Shown piece by piece: positions 1-7,937 of a stretch of DNA of 37,363 nucleotides. This stretch comes from a virus. The position numbers and the translations under genes were made by a program. Every line of letters starts with the position of its first letter. Position 1 is the first letter of the stretch. The stretch is from IMG/VR virus record IMGVR_UViG_3300032242_002852, positions 1 to 37,363 of that record. The stretch is one strand, 5' to 3'. The notes beneath the pieces were generated by a model. It ran no database searches and was not told the origin of the DNA. It saw only the letters and a program-made list of their open reading frames with translations.

Positions 1-114
1 AAGTTTCTTGAAGCCAGGGCGTTTATGCGTCACTTGAACCTTGGTGGCGGTTTTGATGGTTTCACGCCAAATTTTTTTCTGAATAGTGTAGAAAAACTAC
101 TACTCTCCGTATAA
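1..114 (+). CDS. C-terminal end of an unidentified phage protein (partial)
   Basis: Frame 1 is open from the first base to a TAA at 112-114 and encodes 37 residues, including the stretch RHLNLGGGFDGFTPNFF. The composition looks like real protein, and the stop lies inside the late promoter at 110-117, the usual arrangement where one phage gene ends and the next unit begins. The start and most of the gene lie outside the window. I do not recognise the family. Given the structural genes downstream, a virion or assembly protein is a guess. Confidence 0.6.
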   Translation, partial: KFLEARAFMRHLNLGGGFDGFTPNFFLNSVEKLLLSV

Positions 115-117
115 ATA
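110..117 (+). promoter_or_regulatory. T4-type late promoter (TATAAATA)
   Basis: An exact TATAAATA, the -10 element used by the gp55/gp33/gp45-dependent polymerase of T4-like phages. It overlaps the stop codon of the preceding gene. Transcription would start near 124, and the next intrinsic terminator is at 236-270 with no convincing ORF between, so its product looks like a short RNA. Confidence 0.75.
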
Positions 118-123
118 AATGCA

Positions 124-270
124 ATAGCAAATGTGTATTGTGTCTGCAGCACAAAGAGGCAAGTTCTAGCTTTATAGGAAGGAACAGTCGGGAGTATTGG
201 TGGGGTTCCACCCGACCATATTTGCTTGGGAGTCAGGGAGACGGTCGTAAGGGACTGTCTCCCTTTTTTT
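124..270 (+). ncRNA. candidate ~145-nt phage noncoding RNA
   Basis: The interval lies between a late promoter (110-117) and an intrinsic terminator (236-270). Its longest ATG frame is about 12 codons with no ribosome binding site. It can fold: GTCGGG at 187-192 can pair with CCCGAC at 211-216, and GGTGG at 199-203 can pair with CCACC at 208-212. These two pairings exclude each other, so two structures compete. A new late promoter follows at 274, so the next gene does not depend on this transcript. It may be a discrete RNA or a leader whose terminator is sometimes read through. Confidence 0.4.
236..270 (+). terminator. intrinsic terminator
   Basis: GGGAGACGGTC at 236-246 pairs with GACTGTCTCCC at 253-263 (11 bp with one G-U), with a 6-nt loop and a run of seven T at 264-270. 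This is a textbook rho-independent terminator and the clearest in the window. Confidence 0.85.
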
Positions 271-273
271 GTT

Positions 274-281
274 TATAAATA
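274..281 (+). promoter_or_regulatory. T4-type late promoter (TATAAATA)
   Basis: An exact TATAAATA four bases after the T-run of the terminator. It is 18 bases upstream of the ATG at 300, so the transcript leader is only about 12 bases and carries the AAAGGAG ribosome binding site. Confidence 0.75.
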
Positions 282-299
282 GTAATAAAAGGAGTGATT

Positions 300-1001
300 A
301 TGAGCGAAAACAAAGGCATTTTATACGAAGCAACTTTAAATAAAAATTTAAAGAAGTATAAAGTTCAGGATCAAAGTTTTCAACCAGCTGGTTCTGATTC
401 TAACGCTCCAGATGCAGAACTACGTTTCAAAGGCGTCGATTATAAAGTTGAAGTCAAACTCGATTTGAATGTTGACTTCGGTCAGGGTAGTCTTGATTAT
501 GATGTAGAAAAAAAGAAGTGGAAACTTGGGGGTGCTTCTACAGCTTCAGCGATACAAATGCGCGAGTTTTTGACGGGCATTGGCGTTTTGAAAATTGTAC
601 AAAAAGAGTGGGGACCAAAAGGAGCGCCAAGAAAGTTTACAGTGCCTTTTGCAAAATATAAAAAAGAAGACGTAGATCACGATTATAAAAACTTTACGGA
701 TAAGTTCGTCAATATCCCTAAAACAGCTGTTGCTAATTATTATAATTCTAAATCAACATATTATATTCAAATTGGTGGTATGGGGTTGTATTACATGGGC
801 AAAGACCCAGCTGGTTTAGGAGTTCCTGAGTTTGATTTACAACTTAGATTAAGAATAAGATTAAAAAGGGGCGGCTCGAATCCGATATATAATTATAGAT
901 TCTCCACCGCTATTCAAGCTGTTAAAAACACATTAGTCAAGTCGCCAGATGATTTGGACGATATTGAATTTTTGAAAGCGTTAGCAGCAAGGTCAAAGTA
1001 G
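300..1001 (+). CDS. putative PD-(D/E)XK-type nuclease
   Basis: A soluble 233-residue protein. Asp38 in NAPDAE, then Glu51-x-Lys53 in YKVEVKLDL after a beta hairpin, fit the D-(x)n-ExK active site of PD-(D/E)XK nucleases; Glu10 in the first helix would also fit the fold. I chose ATG at 300 over an upstream GTG at 294 because AAAGGAG (287-293) has correct spacing to 300. It is the first gene behind the late promoter at 274 and lies just before the ligase-like fusion gene, so a DNA-end role in late infection or the virion is possible. The fold call rests on motif reading alone; the rest of the protein is unfamiliar. Confidence 0.5.
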   Translation: MSENKGILYEATLNKNLKKYKVQDQSFQPAGSDSNAPDAELRFKGVDYKVEVKLDLNVDFGQGSLDYDVEKKKWKLGGASTASAIQMREFLTGIGVLKIVQKEWGPKGAPRKFTVPFAKYKKEDVDHDYKNFTDKFVNIPKTAVANYYNSKSTYYIQIGGMGLYYMGKDPAGLGVPEFDLQLRLRIRLKRGGSNPIYNYRFSTAIQAVKNTLVKSPDDLDDIEFLKALAARSK

Positions 1002-1008
1002 GAATATA

Positions 1009-3075
1009 ATGCTATCATTTAAAACATACTTAATAGAATCGCTTGACATAGAAAAGCTAAAGCATTTAGAACACCTTGAAGATCATATGATTCATGGCGG
1101 TCATGAAGGCGTTGCGCATGCCTCTGAAACGCTAGCTGACGTTCTTGCTATATTGGAAGGCAAACCAAGAAAAAGCTTTGGTCAACAAACTAGAATCACA
1201 ACCAAGTATGATGGCGCCCCTTCGATTGTATTCGGTATTAATCCAGAGAACGGTAAGTTCTTTGTTGCTTCCAAATCAGCATTCAATAAGAATCCAAAGC
1301 TAAATTACAATGAAAGAGACATTGAAGAGAACCACGGACATGCGCCTGGTCTCGTAGCTAAATTGAAACAAGCTTTGAAAGAGCTACCGAAAATAATGCC
1401 TAATGGCGGTGGTGTTTTCCAGGGAGACCTGATGTACACCAAAGAGGATCTCGTCAAAAACAAAGACGGTTCTTTCAGCTTCACACCTAATACAATTACA
1501 TATACAACAGATACCCCTGAACAAATACGCAGCGCTGAAGTGGCAAACCTTGGCGTTGTCGTGCACTCGAGATATGTTGGTAAAACTTTGGCTGACGCTA
1601 AGGTAAGCTTTGATGTTGATCAGAGTCAGTTCAAGCGTAATCCAGATGTTCATATGATCAACCCAGAAATATCTGGCGCTAATATCAGACCCATTGAAAA
1701 GAAAAAGTACGAAACAGAACTTCAGCAAGCATTAGACATTTACTCTAATATGGATAATGATATATTCAACGTTGTCGACGGTCACGACGAAACGATGAAA
1801 ACGTATATCAATGCTTGCGTTAGAGATGGTTCAACACCTGACGGTAAAGGCTACCTTGCGTTTATGAAAACAAGGTGGCAGAAAGAAATAGATAAGGCGA
1901 AGTCAGCAGAAGGTAAAGCTAAGAAAAAAGCTTCAGGCGACGCAGCAACTTCACATATCAAAAACCATATGGAACAGTTTAATAATCTGTTCAGAATGCA
2001 CAAGAGTTTACAGCAAGCCAAAGATACATTGACTGTTGCTTTGTCTAACACTGTGAACACAGGTTTCAAAACAACTGTTGGCGGTAAGGTTGTCAAGCCT
2101 GAAGGGTTCGTTGCTATCCGTGGCGGTCGCCCAACGAAACTTGTTGACCGTGCTGAGTTTAGCCGTTTGAATTTTGCTGGCGGTGCATTCCAGAAAGCAG
2201 CTAAGGAAGAACAAGCAGCTGCTGAAGATTTGAATACAGTTGTTACTTCGTTCGGCAGAATGAACCCACCAACATACGCTGGTCACGGTGCTGTTGTTGG
2301 TAAGGTTGACGAACTAGCCAAAGAAATGAAAGTCCCTTCTGTTATTGCGCTTTCGCGTTCGCAAGACCCAGAAAAGAACCCACTGACGCCAGAACAAAAA
2401 CTAAAGCATGCAAAGCGTATGTTCCCTGGTGCTAATATTATGTTGGCTGATGAAGATGCCAAAACTATCATCGCCCATATCAAAAAGCTAAATCAAAAAG
2501 GTCACAATCACCTCGTGCTTGTTGTCGGTTCTGATCGCGTTACAGAGATGCAAAAGCTGCTTGAAAAGTATAATGGTACAGAGTTCAACTTCAAAAAGAT
2601 AGATGTAGTGTCTGCTGGCCAGCGCGATATGGATTCTGACGTTGAAGAGCCAGATGAAAAGCCAGCCAAAGACGAAACACCAGAGCAAAGAAAAGCTCGT
2701 GAAGAAAGAAAACGTCGCGGTATGTCAGCGTCAAAAATGCGTGCTCATGCTATTGGCGGTCGTTATAGTGAATTCAAAGCAGGTATGCACCCTGAAGCGC
2801 CCGAAGAACATACTAAAGAAATGTATCATGAAGTTCGTCAGGGTATGGATATTAAAATCGGTCCAGATACACCAATTAGAGCTTTGTTGAATCATGCCAA
2901 GCGTAAAGACCCTATCGGTCTGAAAGCTCGTAAAGAAATTGAACGCCGTGAACATATGAAAGAAATTGAAAAGCAACAAACTGTTAGGAAAAAAGCGGCA
3001 TCAAAAACAATCAAAACAGTTAAGAAAGTAGCGACTGGAAATGGACGAGCAGAAGTTATTAAGAAACCTAGCTAA
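1009..3075 (+). CDS. ligase-like KxDG domain fused to HIGH-type nucleotidyltransferase
   Basis: A 688-residue two-part protein of a family seen in T4-like phages of aquatic bacteria (related to DUF6267, from memory). The N-terminal half has K66-Y-D-G in TTKYDGAPSI, the motif I signature of the covalent nucleotidyltransferases (DNA/RNA ligases, capping enzymes), and GVFQGDLMY near 135-145, like ligase motif III. The C-terminal part has GRMNPPTYAGHG (416-427), a variant of the (H/T)xGH loop of NMN/cytidylyl-transferases, and MSASKMRAHA (572-581), resembling their ISSTxxR motif. A charged linker lies at about 545-570. The first ten residues, MLSFKTYLIE, look like a T4 capsid-targeting leader. 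The substrate is unknown: RNA or DNA end repair, or NAD metabolism, are options. Confidence 0.6.
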   Translation: MLSFKTYLIESLDIEKLKHLEHLEDHMIHGGHEGVAHASETLADVLAILEGKPRKSFGQQTRITTKYDGAPSIVFGINPENGKFFVASKSAFNKNPKLNYNERDIEENHGHAPGLVAKLKQALKELPKIMPNGGGVFQGDLMYTKEDLVKNKDGSFSFTPNTITYTTDTPEQIRSAEVANLGVVVHSRYVGKTLADAKVSFDVDQSQFKRNPDVHMINPEISGANIRPIEKKKYETELQQALDIYSNMDNDIFNVVDGHDETMKTYINACVRDGSTPDGKGYLAFMKTRWQKEIDKAKSAEGKAKKKASGDAATSHIKNHMEQFNNLFRMHKSLQQAKDTLTVALSNTVNTGFKTTVGGKVVKPEGFVAIRGGRPTKLVDRAEFSRLNFAGGAFQKAAKEEQAAAEDLNTVVTSFGRMNPPTYAGHGAVVGKVDELAKEMKVPSVIALSRSQDPEKNPLTPEQKLKHAKRMFPGANIMLADEDAKTIIAHIKKLNQKGHNHLVLVVGSDRVTEMQKLLEKYNGTEFNFKKIDVVSAGQRDMDSDVEEPDEKPAKDETPEQRKAREERKRRGMSASKMRAHAIGGRYSEFKAGMHPEAPEEHTKEMYHEVRQGMDIKIGPDTPIRALLNHAKRKDPIGLKARKEIERREHMKEIEKQQTVRKKAASKTIKTVKKVATGNGRAEVIKKPS

Positions 3076-3751
3076 GGCACTAGGCAACGAAAACTTATTG
3101 GAAGAGTTAGAGCAAAAAAAAGCTAAAGAAGCTGCTTTGCTTGAAAGCATGAATAGTGCTTTGACTAAACTAACCATGGGAGAAAAATTAGCTCCAGCAC
3201 CAATTGTTGAAGAAACAAAAGTTGCTGCACCAGAGCTTATCGTTGAAATTGGTCGTCAGCCGGAACCAGAGTTACCTAAAAAAGATATTGTTACACAATC
3301 AGTTATTGCTCTTTCTAAAACGAATCAACAAGACGGTTCAATACAAGCGGTTGCTGACGAGATACCAGATGTGTATCGCCGCGAATTAGATATTATCAAA
3401 AAGTCGATCGCCGACTTCCATCGTTTTGCTCAAAGGCATTCTCAGCTCGGCGGTGGCGGTGCTGGTGATATTGTTCACCTCGATCATCCAACAAAAACTG
3501 TTTACTCAAATTACGCCTTTACAAACAAAGATTATTATATCGGCGCTGGTGCTACACCAATTACTATTACACTTCCTGCTGTTGCTAAGAACGGCAGAGT
3601 TATAGTGGTAAAAGACGAAGTTGGTAACTGTTCTCAAAATCCGATCACAGTTCATGGAACGGTCGACAATGATCCAGGCGGTTTAATTTTAGCAGAAAAT
3701 AATGGCGGCATTCAGCTGATATACAACAACGGAAGTTGGAGAATCATATGA
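3041..3751 (+). CDS. virion structural protein with tail-fibre-type C-terminal domain
   Basis: A 236-residue protein whose ATG lies 35 bases inside the previous gene. Residues 1-45 are a charged helix, probably coiled coil, followed by a Pro/Glu-rich linker. The C-terminal ~95 residues (ITLPAVAKNGRVIVVKDEVG, then a Gly/Asn-rich stretch ending in QLIYNNGSWRII) match the small beta domain that often closes phage tail fibres and baseplate appendages. The stop overlaps the next start by four bases (ATGA), so the two fibre-like proteins are translationally coupled and probably assemble together. Confidence 0.6.
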   Translation: MDEQKLLRNLAKALGNENLLEELEQKKAKEAALLESMNSALTKLTMGEKLAPAPIVEETKVAAPELIVEIGRQPEPELPKKDIVTQSVIALSKTNQQDGSIQAVADEIPDVYRRELDIIKKSIADFHRFAQRHSQLGGGGAGDIVHLDHPTKTVYSNYAFTNKDYYIGAGATPITITLPAVAKNGRVIVVKDEVGNCSQNPITVHGTVDNDPGGLILAENNGGIQLIYNNGSWRII

Positions 3752-5511
3752 CATATCTTTTTAGTAATACAATTACTGGTAACGTAAACATTTATAATAG
3801 TAACGGCACCGCAATTGCTGGCGCGAATAGGTTACCAGTTGATATTGGAAACACGACTATCAACATATCTGGTAACGTCAATATTTCTGACGTCGTTCAA
3901 GTAAACAGCACACCAGAAAATCCAGTGCATAATCACGTTACTGAAGTCGGCACTAGCGGTATTTTGGCTGTACCGTATTTACCAATTGGCGGCAATGTTT
4001 CTGTTAATAACGTCGTTATAGTTTCTAATGCTTATCCTGTTACGCAGAACGTATCGTTTTCTAATCAAACTATAAACATTTCAGGCATTTCAGGTAATTT
4101 AGCCGGTATTACATCAACAATAACAGTAGCTAATTCCTATCAAACAACACAGAACGTCTCGTTCAGTAATCAATCTGTCAATATTACTAATATACCAGCA
4201 ACACAAAACGTACAAGTACTTTCTAACACGACCAATTACGTTTATACACAGTCGGCGCCAACTTGGTCTGTCGACGCTCTTAGTAAATTGCGCGTATCAA
4301 TTATTCAAAACCAAGATTTTTTCACGCCAGTAGTTGACGACGATACAACTTTCAGATGGAATCAAACTGTAACTGGTACTCAAGCAACTTCTGCTTTCCT
4401 TGCTAACACCGCTGAAATAACTATGACTTCTGGTAATTCGGCTTCTGGTTCTGTAATAAGACAAACTTATGTCAAATATAAAATTATTCCAGGAACCTCG
4501 CATTCCGTTTACACGACAGTTAATTTCAACGCTAATAATACTGAAACTGGCGTTACCCGTAGAACTGGATTATTTGACGGTAACAACGGGTTGTATTGGG
4601 AACAAACAGCTAATACGCTAGCGGTTGTTGTCAGGAGAAAAGTTGCTAATGGTTCTGTAATTGAAGATAGAACTTATGCGAATAGTTTCAACACGGATAA
4701 ATTGGATGGTACAGGTCCTTCAGGTTTCGACATATTTTCTAAAGGATTAAATTTTTATTATACTTTCTGGTTCGATATCGTTGGCGGTAGGACTGGTAGG
4801 GCAAGGTTTGGAATAGGAACTGCATCTGGTCCACAAATATGTCACGTGGCGAATTATGGCGGTAACAACGCTCTAAACACTAATTTTATCACAGCTGCTA
4901 GCTTACCGCTGAGAAGAGAAATATTCAATAGCACTACACAAGCTACTATCCCATATTTCAATATGTCGGGTATTACATATCAGGCAGAAGCCCCAACAAG
5001 ATACAACGCTTCGCCAACTTCTGCGTACAACGTCAATGGTTATGTTCCAGGATCATCGCTAACCCCATTGATAACAATAGGGTTGAGGTCAGGAGCTCCA
5101 TACACTTCTTCTGATATTTCGCCAGGCGAATTTACTCTAGTGGAACAAAACAATCAAGGTAAAAATAGCACCGCCGGAACATTCTTATATACTGTAGTTT
5201 ATAACGCTAACGTCAATGGAACATACGCGTATTCTGGTAACGGCTCTGTTTCGAATACAAATGTTGGTAGGTCAGCAAAACAATGGACTTGGGCAAATAC
5301 CGCTACCGTGACCGGAGGGTTGACTGTTCTTTCTGGAATAACTCAATCTGGTATTGGCCAACAAGTGTTCGATGGTATTCCAGAAACGTTTAACCTTGGT
5401 TCTGATATAAATGGAAACCCAGCAACCATGACAATATGTATTCAGCAACTTACGGCTGGCGGCGGTGCTTCTAACGTTGTTTGCACCTGGAACATGATTG
5501 AACAGTTATAA
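3748..5511 (+). CDS. large beta-rich virion protein, probably tail fibre
   Basis: A 587-residue protein. ATG at 3748 is preferred over an upstream in-frame TTG because GGAG (3738-3741) fits it and the start overlaps the previous stop. The first ~160 residues are low-complexity beta repeats rich in Asn/Val/Ile/Ser (NVNISG, TQNVSFSNQTINIS, TQNVSFSNQSVNIT), as in fibrous shafts. A larger globular part starts at about residue 170 with WSVDALSKLRVS, a motif I know from virion proteins of other T4-like phages. No enzymatic motif is seen. It ends just before the late promoter at 5514. Adhesin, shaft or other appendage cannot be separated from sequence alone. Confidence 0.6.
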   Translation: MTYLFSNTITGNVNIYNSNGTAIAGANRLPVDIGNTTINISGNVNISDVVQVNSTPENPVHNHVTEVGTSGILAVPYLPIGGNVSVNNVVIVSNAYPVTQNVSFSNQTINISGISGNLAGITSTITVANSYQTTQNVSFSNQSVNITNIPATQNVQVLSNTTNYVYTQSAPTWSVDALSKLRVSIIQNQDFFTPVVDDDTTFRWNQTVTGTQATSAFLANTAEITMTSGNSASGSVIRQTYVKYKIIPGTSHSVYTTVNFNANNTETGVTRRTGLFDGNNGLYWEQTANTLAVVVRRKVANGSVIEDRTYANSFNTDKLDGTGPSGFDIFSKGLNFYYTFWFDIVGGRTGRARFGIGTASGPQICHVANYGGNNALNTNFITAASLPLRREIFNSTTQATIPYFNMSGITYQAEAPTRYNASPTSAYNVNGYVPGSSLTPLITIGLRSGAPYTSSDISPGEFTLVEQNNQGKNSTAGTFLYTVVYNANVNGTYAYSGNGSVSNTNVGRSAKQWTWANTATVTGGLTVLSGITQSGIGQQVFDGIPETFNLGSDINGNPATMTICIQQLTAGGGASNVVCTWNMIEQL

Positions 5512-5513
5512 TT

Positions 5514-5521
5514 TATAAATA
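5514..5521 (+). promoter_or_regulatory. T4-type late promoter (TATAAATA)
   Basis: An exact TATAAATA three bases after the fibre gene's stop. It gives a leader of about 57 bases before the next ATG at 5586; the leader has a small GGGAAACCC hairpin (5573-5581) but no clear Shine-Dalgarno sequence. Confidence 0.75.
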
Positions 5522-5585
5522 ACGAGTCAGCAGAAAGCTACGGCAATCCTGCAAGTTCTTTGGTCAGCCCACGGGAAACCCAAAA

Positions 5586-6263
5586 ATGCAAAATGAAGAT
5601 ACCAGTCTCCAATCTAGTCCTCAGCTAGCACTTCGCGAGCAAAACAGGGTTGCCGTAGCCCTGTCTGGCAAACAAATCGTTTCAATTTATAAAAAATCGC
5701 AACAATCAGGTATCCCTTTTGACATCCTCGAAGAGGTGTACAGGAGAGGGTATGCTATTGACTTATCAGAACAAACAGCTTACAATAGGCTTAATTCTTT
5801 CATAGCGGGGGGCGCAGCATTGGATATTGATAAAGACTTAACTGAAAAAGAAGTTTGGGATAAACCAAACCCAGCAAAACATCACAAAACGTTGTCTCCT
5901 GCAGCAAAATCAAAGGCAAAGGCTAGAGCAAAAGCTGCTGGTCGCCCTTACCCAAATATGATAGACAATATGTGGGCTGCTTCTCATAACGAAGAATACA
6001 CTGGCGCAGAGCCAACTTCTAAAAACATGGAAGACCCAGCAAGCCGTTTCGTTGGCACAGATGCTTTGACGAACACTTACAAGTCAATGACTCCAGGTTA
6101 TTCAAAAGCTCAAACAGTAAAAAGAGTCGTAAAAGAATTGAACGTTCGTGATGCTGCGGGTAAAGAACATCACTTGAACAAAGTTGCTATCCGTATGGCG
6201 AACGGTAAAATTGAAATGAAAGATCCAGGTAAGAGCGGTAGCTCGGGCGGAGGCGGAAAATGA
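5586..6263 (+). CDS. conserved T4-like phage protein with basic Lys/Ala region
   Basis: A 225-residue soluble protein. Residues ~95-125 (KTLSPAAKSKAKARAKAAGR followed by PYPNMIDNMWAA) form a short conserved block that I associate with small proteins of cyanophage-like T4 relatives; it is strongly basic and could bind nucleic acid. The C-terminus is Gly/Ser-rich. No catalytic signature is evident. No ribosome binding site is visible before the ATG, which is unusual for a gene behind its own late promoter. Its stop overlaps the next start, so it is coupled with the DUF6321-like gene. Confidence 0.55.
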   Translation: MQNEDTSLQSSPQLALREQNRVAVALSGKQIVSIYKKSQQSGIPFDILEEVYRRGYAIDLSEQTAYNRLNSFIAGGAALDIDKDLTEKEVWDKPNPAKHHKTLSPAAKSKAKARAKAAGRPYPNMIDNMWAASHNEEYTGAEPTSKNMEDPASRFVGTDALTNTYKSMTPGYSKAQTVKRVVKELNVRDAAGKEHHLNKVAIRMANGKIEMKDPGKSGSSGGGGK

Positions 6264-6556
6264 TTCGTTTCAAAGACTTCATAGCAGAAGATTGGTCAGA
6301 TAAAAAATATCAAAATCCAACTGGCGGATTGACGAAAGCTGGCGTTAATGCTTATCGCCGTGAACATCCAGGAAGTAAATTAAAAACAGCTGTAACAACT
6401 GAACCATCTAAGTTGAAGAAAGGTTCTAAGTCAGCTAACCGCCGTAAGTCGTTCTGCGCACGCATGGGCGGTATGAAAAAGCGTTTGACATCAGCTAAAA
6501 CAGCCCACGATCCGGATTCACGTATCAACAAGGCACTTAGAAAATGGCACTGTTAG
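6260..6556 (+). CDS. DUF6321-like small basic protein with capsid-targeting-like leader
   Basis: A 98-residue protein. The core, GLTKAGVNAYRREHPGSKLK then EPSKLKKGSKSANRRKSFCA, matches the DUF6321-type family common in T4-like phages of aquatic bacteria. It is very basic, with two cysteines (FCARMGG and the final WHC), so DNA binding or a small metal site is possible. The N-terminus MIRFKDFIAED is almost the T4 internal-protein leader as I remember it (MKTYQEFIAEA), sharing FIAE at the same position. This suggests packaging in the head and cleavage after Glu10. It overlaps both neighbours. Confidence 0.6.
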   Translation: MIRFKDFIAEDWSDKKYQNPTGGLTKAGVNAYRREHPGSKLKTAVTTEPSKLKKGSKSANRRKSFCARMGGMKKRLTSAKTAHDPDSRINKALRKWHC

Positions 6557-7173
6557 GATTCATACAGTATATTGAAGAAGCTAAAAAGGGTACACTACAC
6601 GTTGTCGACATAGACGACACGATGTTTCATACAACAGCTCGTGTTCGTGTAAGAAATTCAAAAGGTAAAATTATCCGTTACCTTTCAAACTCAGAATACA
6701 ATGATCACAAGTTGAAGCCAGGGCAGAAGTACGATTACAAAGAGTTTAGAAACGCTAAAAAGTTTCGTGACGAATCTAAGCCGATTCAGCCAATGATCAG
6801 CAAGGTGAATAAGATTCAAAGGAACGTTGGAAAACATCCTAACAGTCGAGTTATTATAAACACTGCGCGTGCTGACTTCGATGACAAGGATACGTTCCTC
6901 GATACGTTTAGAAAACAGGGCGTTGATATTGATAAGATTCACGTTCATAGAGCAGGTAATGATACAAGCAAAGATTTACCCGCTCATAAAAAAGTGAAAA
7001 TTATCAAACAGTATATCGACAAGCACAGCCACAAAAAAGTTATCATGTACGATGATAGTAAAACTAATCTACAAGCATTACTAAATATGAAAAGAGAATA
7101 CCCTGATGTGAAATTTATTGCGTTTCATGTCAAACCAGACGGAACTATGAAAAAGTATAATGGAGAGAAATGA
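6544..7173 (+). CDS. HAD-family phosphatase (PNKP/acid-phosphatase-like)
   Basis: A 209-residue protein with the four HAD motifs: DIDDT (22-26) carrying the nucleophile, INTARADF as motif II, a conserved lysine in the HKKVKIIK region, and MYDDSKTN as the acidic motif IV. The family includes the 3'-phosphatase domain of T4 polynucleotide kinase as well as metabolite phosphatases; no kinase domain is present. The N-terminus MALLGFIQYIEEAKKGT resembles a capsid-targeting leader and shares EAKKGT with the protein starting at 9275. With the ligase-like fusion at 1009, a nucleic-acid end-processing role is attractive but inferred. Confidence 0.65.
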   Translation: MALLGFIQYIEEAKKGTLHVVDIDDTMFHTTARVRVRNSKGKIIRYLSNSEYNDHKLKPGQKYDYKEFRNAKKFRDESKPIQPMISKVNKIQRNVGKHPNSRVIINTARADFDDKDTFLDTFRKQGVDIDKIHVHRAGNDTSKDLPAHKKVKIIKQYIDKHSHKKVIMYDDSKTNLQALLNMKREYPDVKFIAFHVKPDGTMKKYNGEK

Positions 7174-7496
7174 TGGAAGTTTTATTTTTAGGTGTTGCGT
7201 TCGCGCTTATAATGTACGCTCTTATAGGTAACAGAAGCAAACCTGCCGTTAGCGAAAGTGCCGTAAAAAAAGAGCCTGAAGAAGTTGTTAAGGTTGAAAA
7301 AGAAATCAAACCAGCTCCGGTTGCTTCTTTAGAACCAGTTGTGACGCCTGAACCTGTTCCAGGACCTGTGGTAGAAAAAACAGTGACTGTTGAATCTAAA
7401 GCGGAAGCTATTCAGACGGTCATTGAAAAGAAAAACAAAAAGATAGCTAAGGCAACTGTAAAGAAGCCAGCCGCTAAGAAAACAAAGGCGAAGTAA
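7170..7496 (+). CDS. small membrane-anchored Pro/Lys-rich protein
   Basis: A 108-residue protein. One hydrophobic segment at residues 3-19 (VLFLGVAFALIMYALIG) probably anchors it in the inner membrane. The rest is a low-complexity Pro/Glu/Val linker followed by a Lys/Ala tail (KKPAAKKTKAK) like histone H1. The start overlaps the phosphatase stop, and the stop overlaps the Dps start. I do not recognise a family. A periplasm-spanning linker or a DNA-tethering protein are both possible. Confidence 0.5.
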   Translation: MMEVLFLGVAFALIMYALIGNRSKPAVSESAVKKEPEEVVKVEKEIKPAPVASLEPVVTPEPVPGPVVEKTVTVESKAEAIQTVIEKKNKKIAKATVKKPAAKKTKAK

Positions 7497-7933
7497 TGGA
7501 AGAACTAATCGAGCAGTTGAAGGTTGTACAAGCGTCATCCTTCGCTTTATATTTGAAAGCTCATTATTTCCACTGGAATGTGGAGGGACCAATGTTTCCT
7601 TCGTATCACGGGTTTTTTGAAACCATTTATACCGACGTTTGGGAATCAGTTGATTCTACAGCGGAAGAAATCCGTTCGCTACAGTCATATGCTCCTGGTT
7701 CTTTTGTTCGTTTCAGCGATTTATCGGTTGTGAAAGACGAAATAAACATTCCACCAGCTTTATCTATGGTAACGAAATTACAAGAAGACAATCAGAAGGT
7801 AATCAACGAGCTAACCAAAGCTCAATCACTCGCAGTAAAAAATAAATGCGATGGTTTACAGAATTACCTACAGGACAGAATCGATAGGCATTTCAAGCAC
7901 GATTGGATGCTTAGGGCAACAATGAAGGCGTAA
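7496..7933 (+). CDS. dps: Dps/ferritin-like DNA-protection protein
   Basis: A 145-residue protein of the Dps family, which oxidises Fe(II) with H2O2 and stores iron in a 12-subunit shell. The ferroxidase residues can be placed against E. coli Dps: His26 (HYFHWNVEGP), His38 and Glu42 (YHGFFE; E. coli has Asp), Asp53 and Glu57 (DSTAEE). It lacks the Lys-rich N-terminal tail that binds DNA in E. coli Dps, but the gene before it encodes a protein ending in such a tail. In the late structural cluster it may act on the host nucleoid or accompany the virion. The family call is firm; the role is inferred. Confidence 0.85.
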   Translation: MEELIEQLKVVQASSFALYLKAHYFHWNVEGPMFPSYHGFFETIYTDVWESVDSTAEEIRSLQSYAPGSFVRFSDLSVVKDEINIPPALSMVTKLQEDNQKVINELTKAQSLAVKNKCDGLQNYLQDRIDRHFKHDWMLRATMKA

Positions 7934-7937
7934 AGTA

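Noticed and set aside
1384-2979. Several minus-strand frames of 60-110 codons inside the fusion gene
   Set aside because: All are complements of a clearly coding plus-strand gene and their products are Cys/Phe/Ser-rich shadow sequences.
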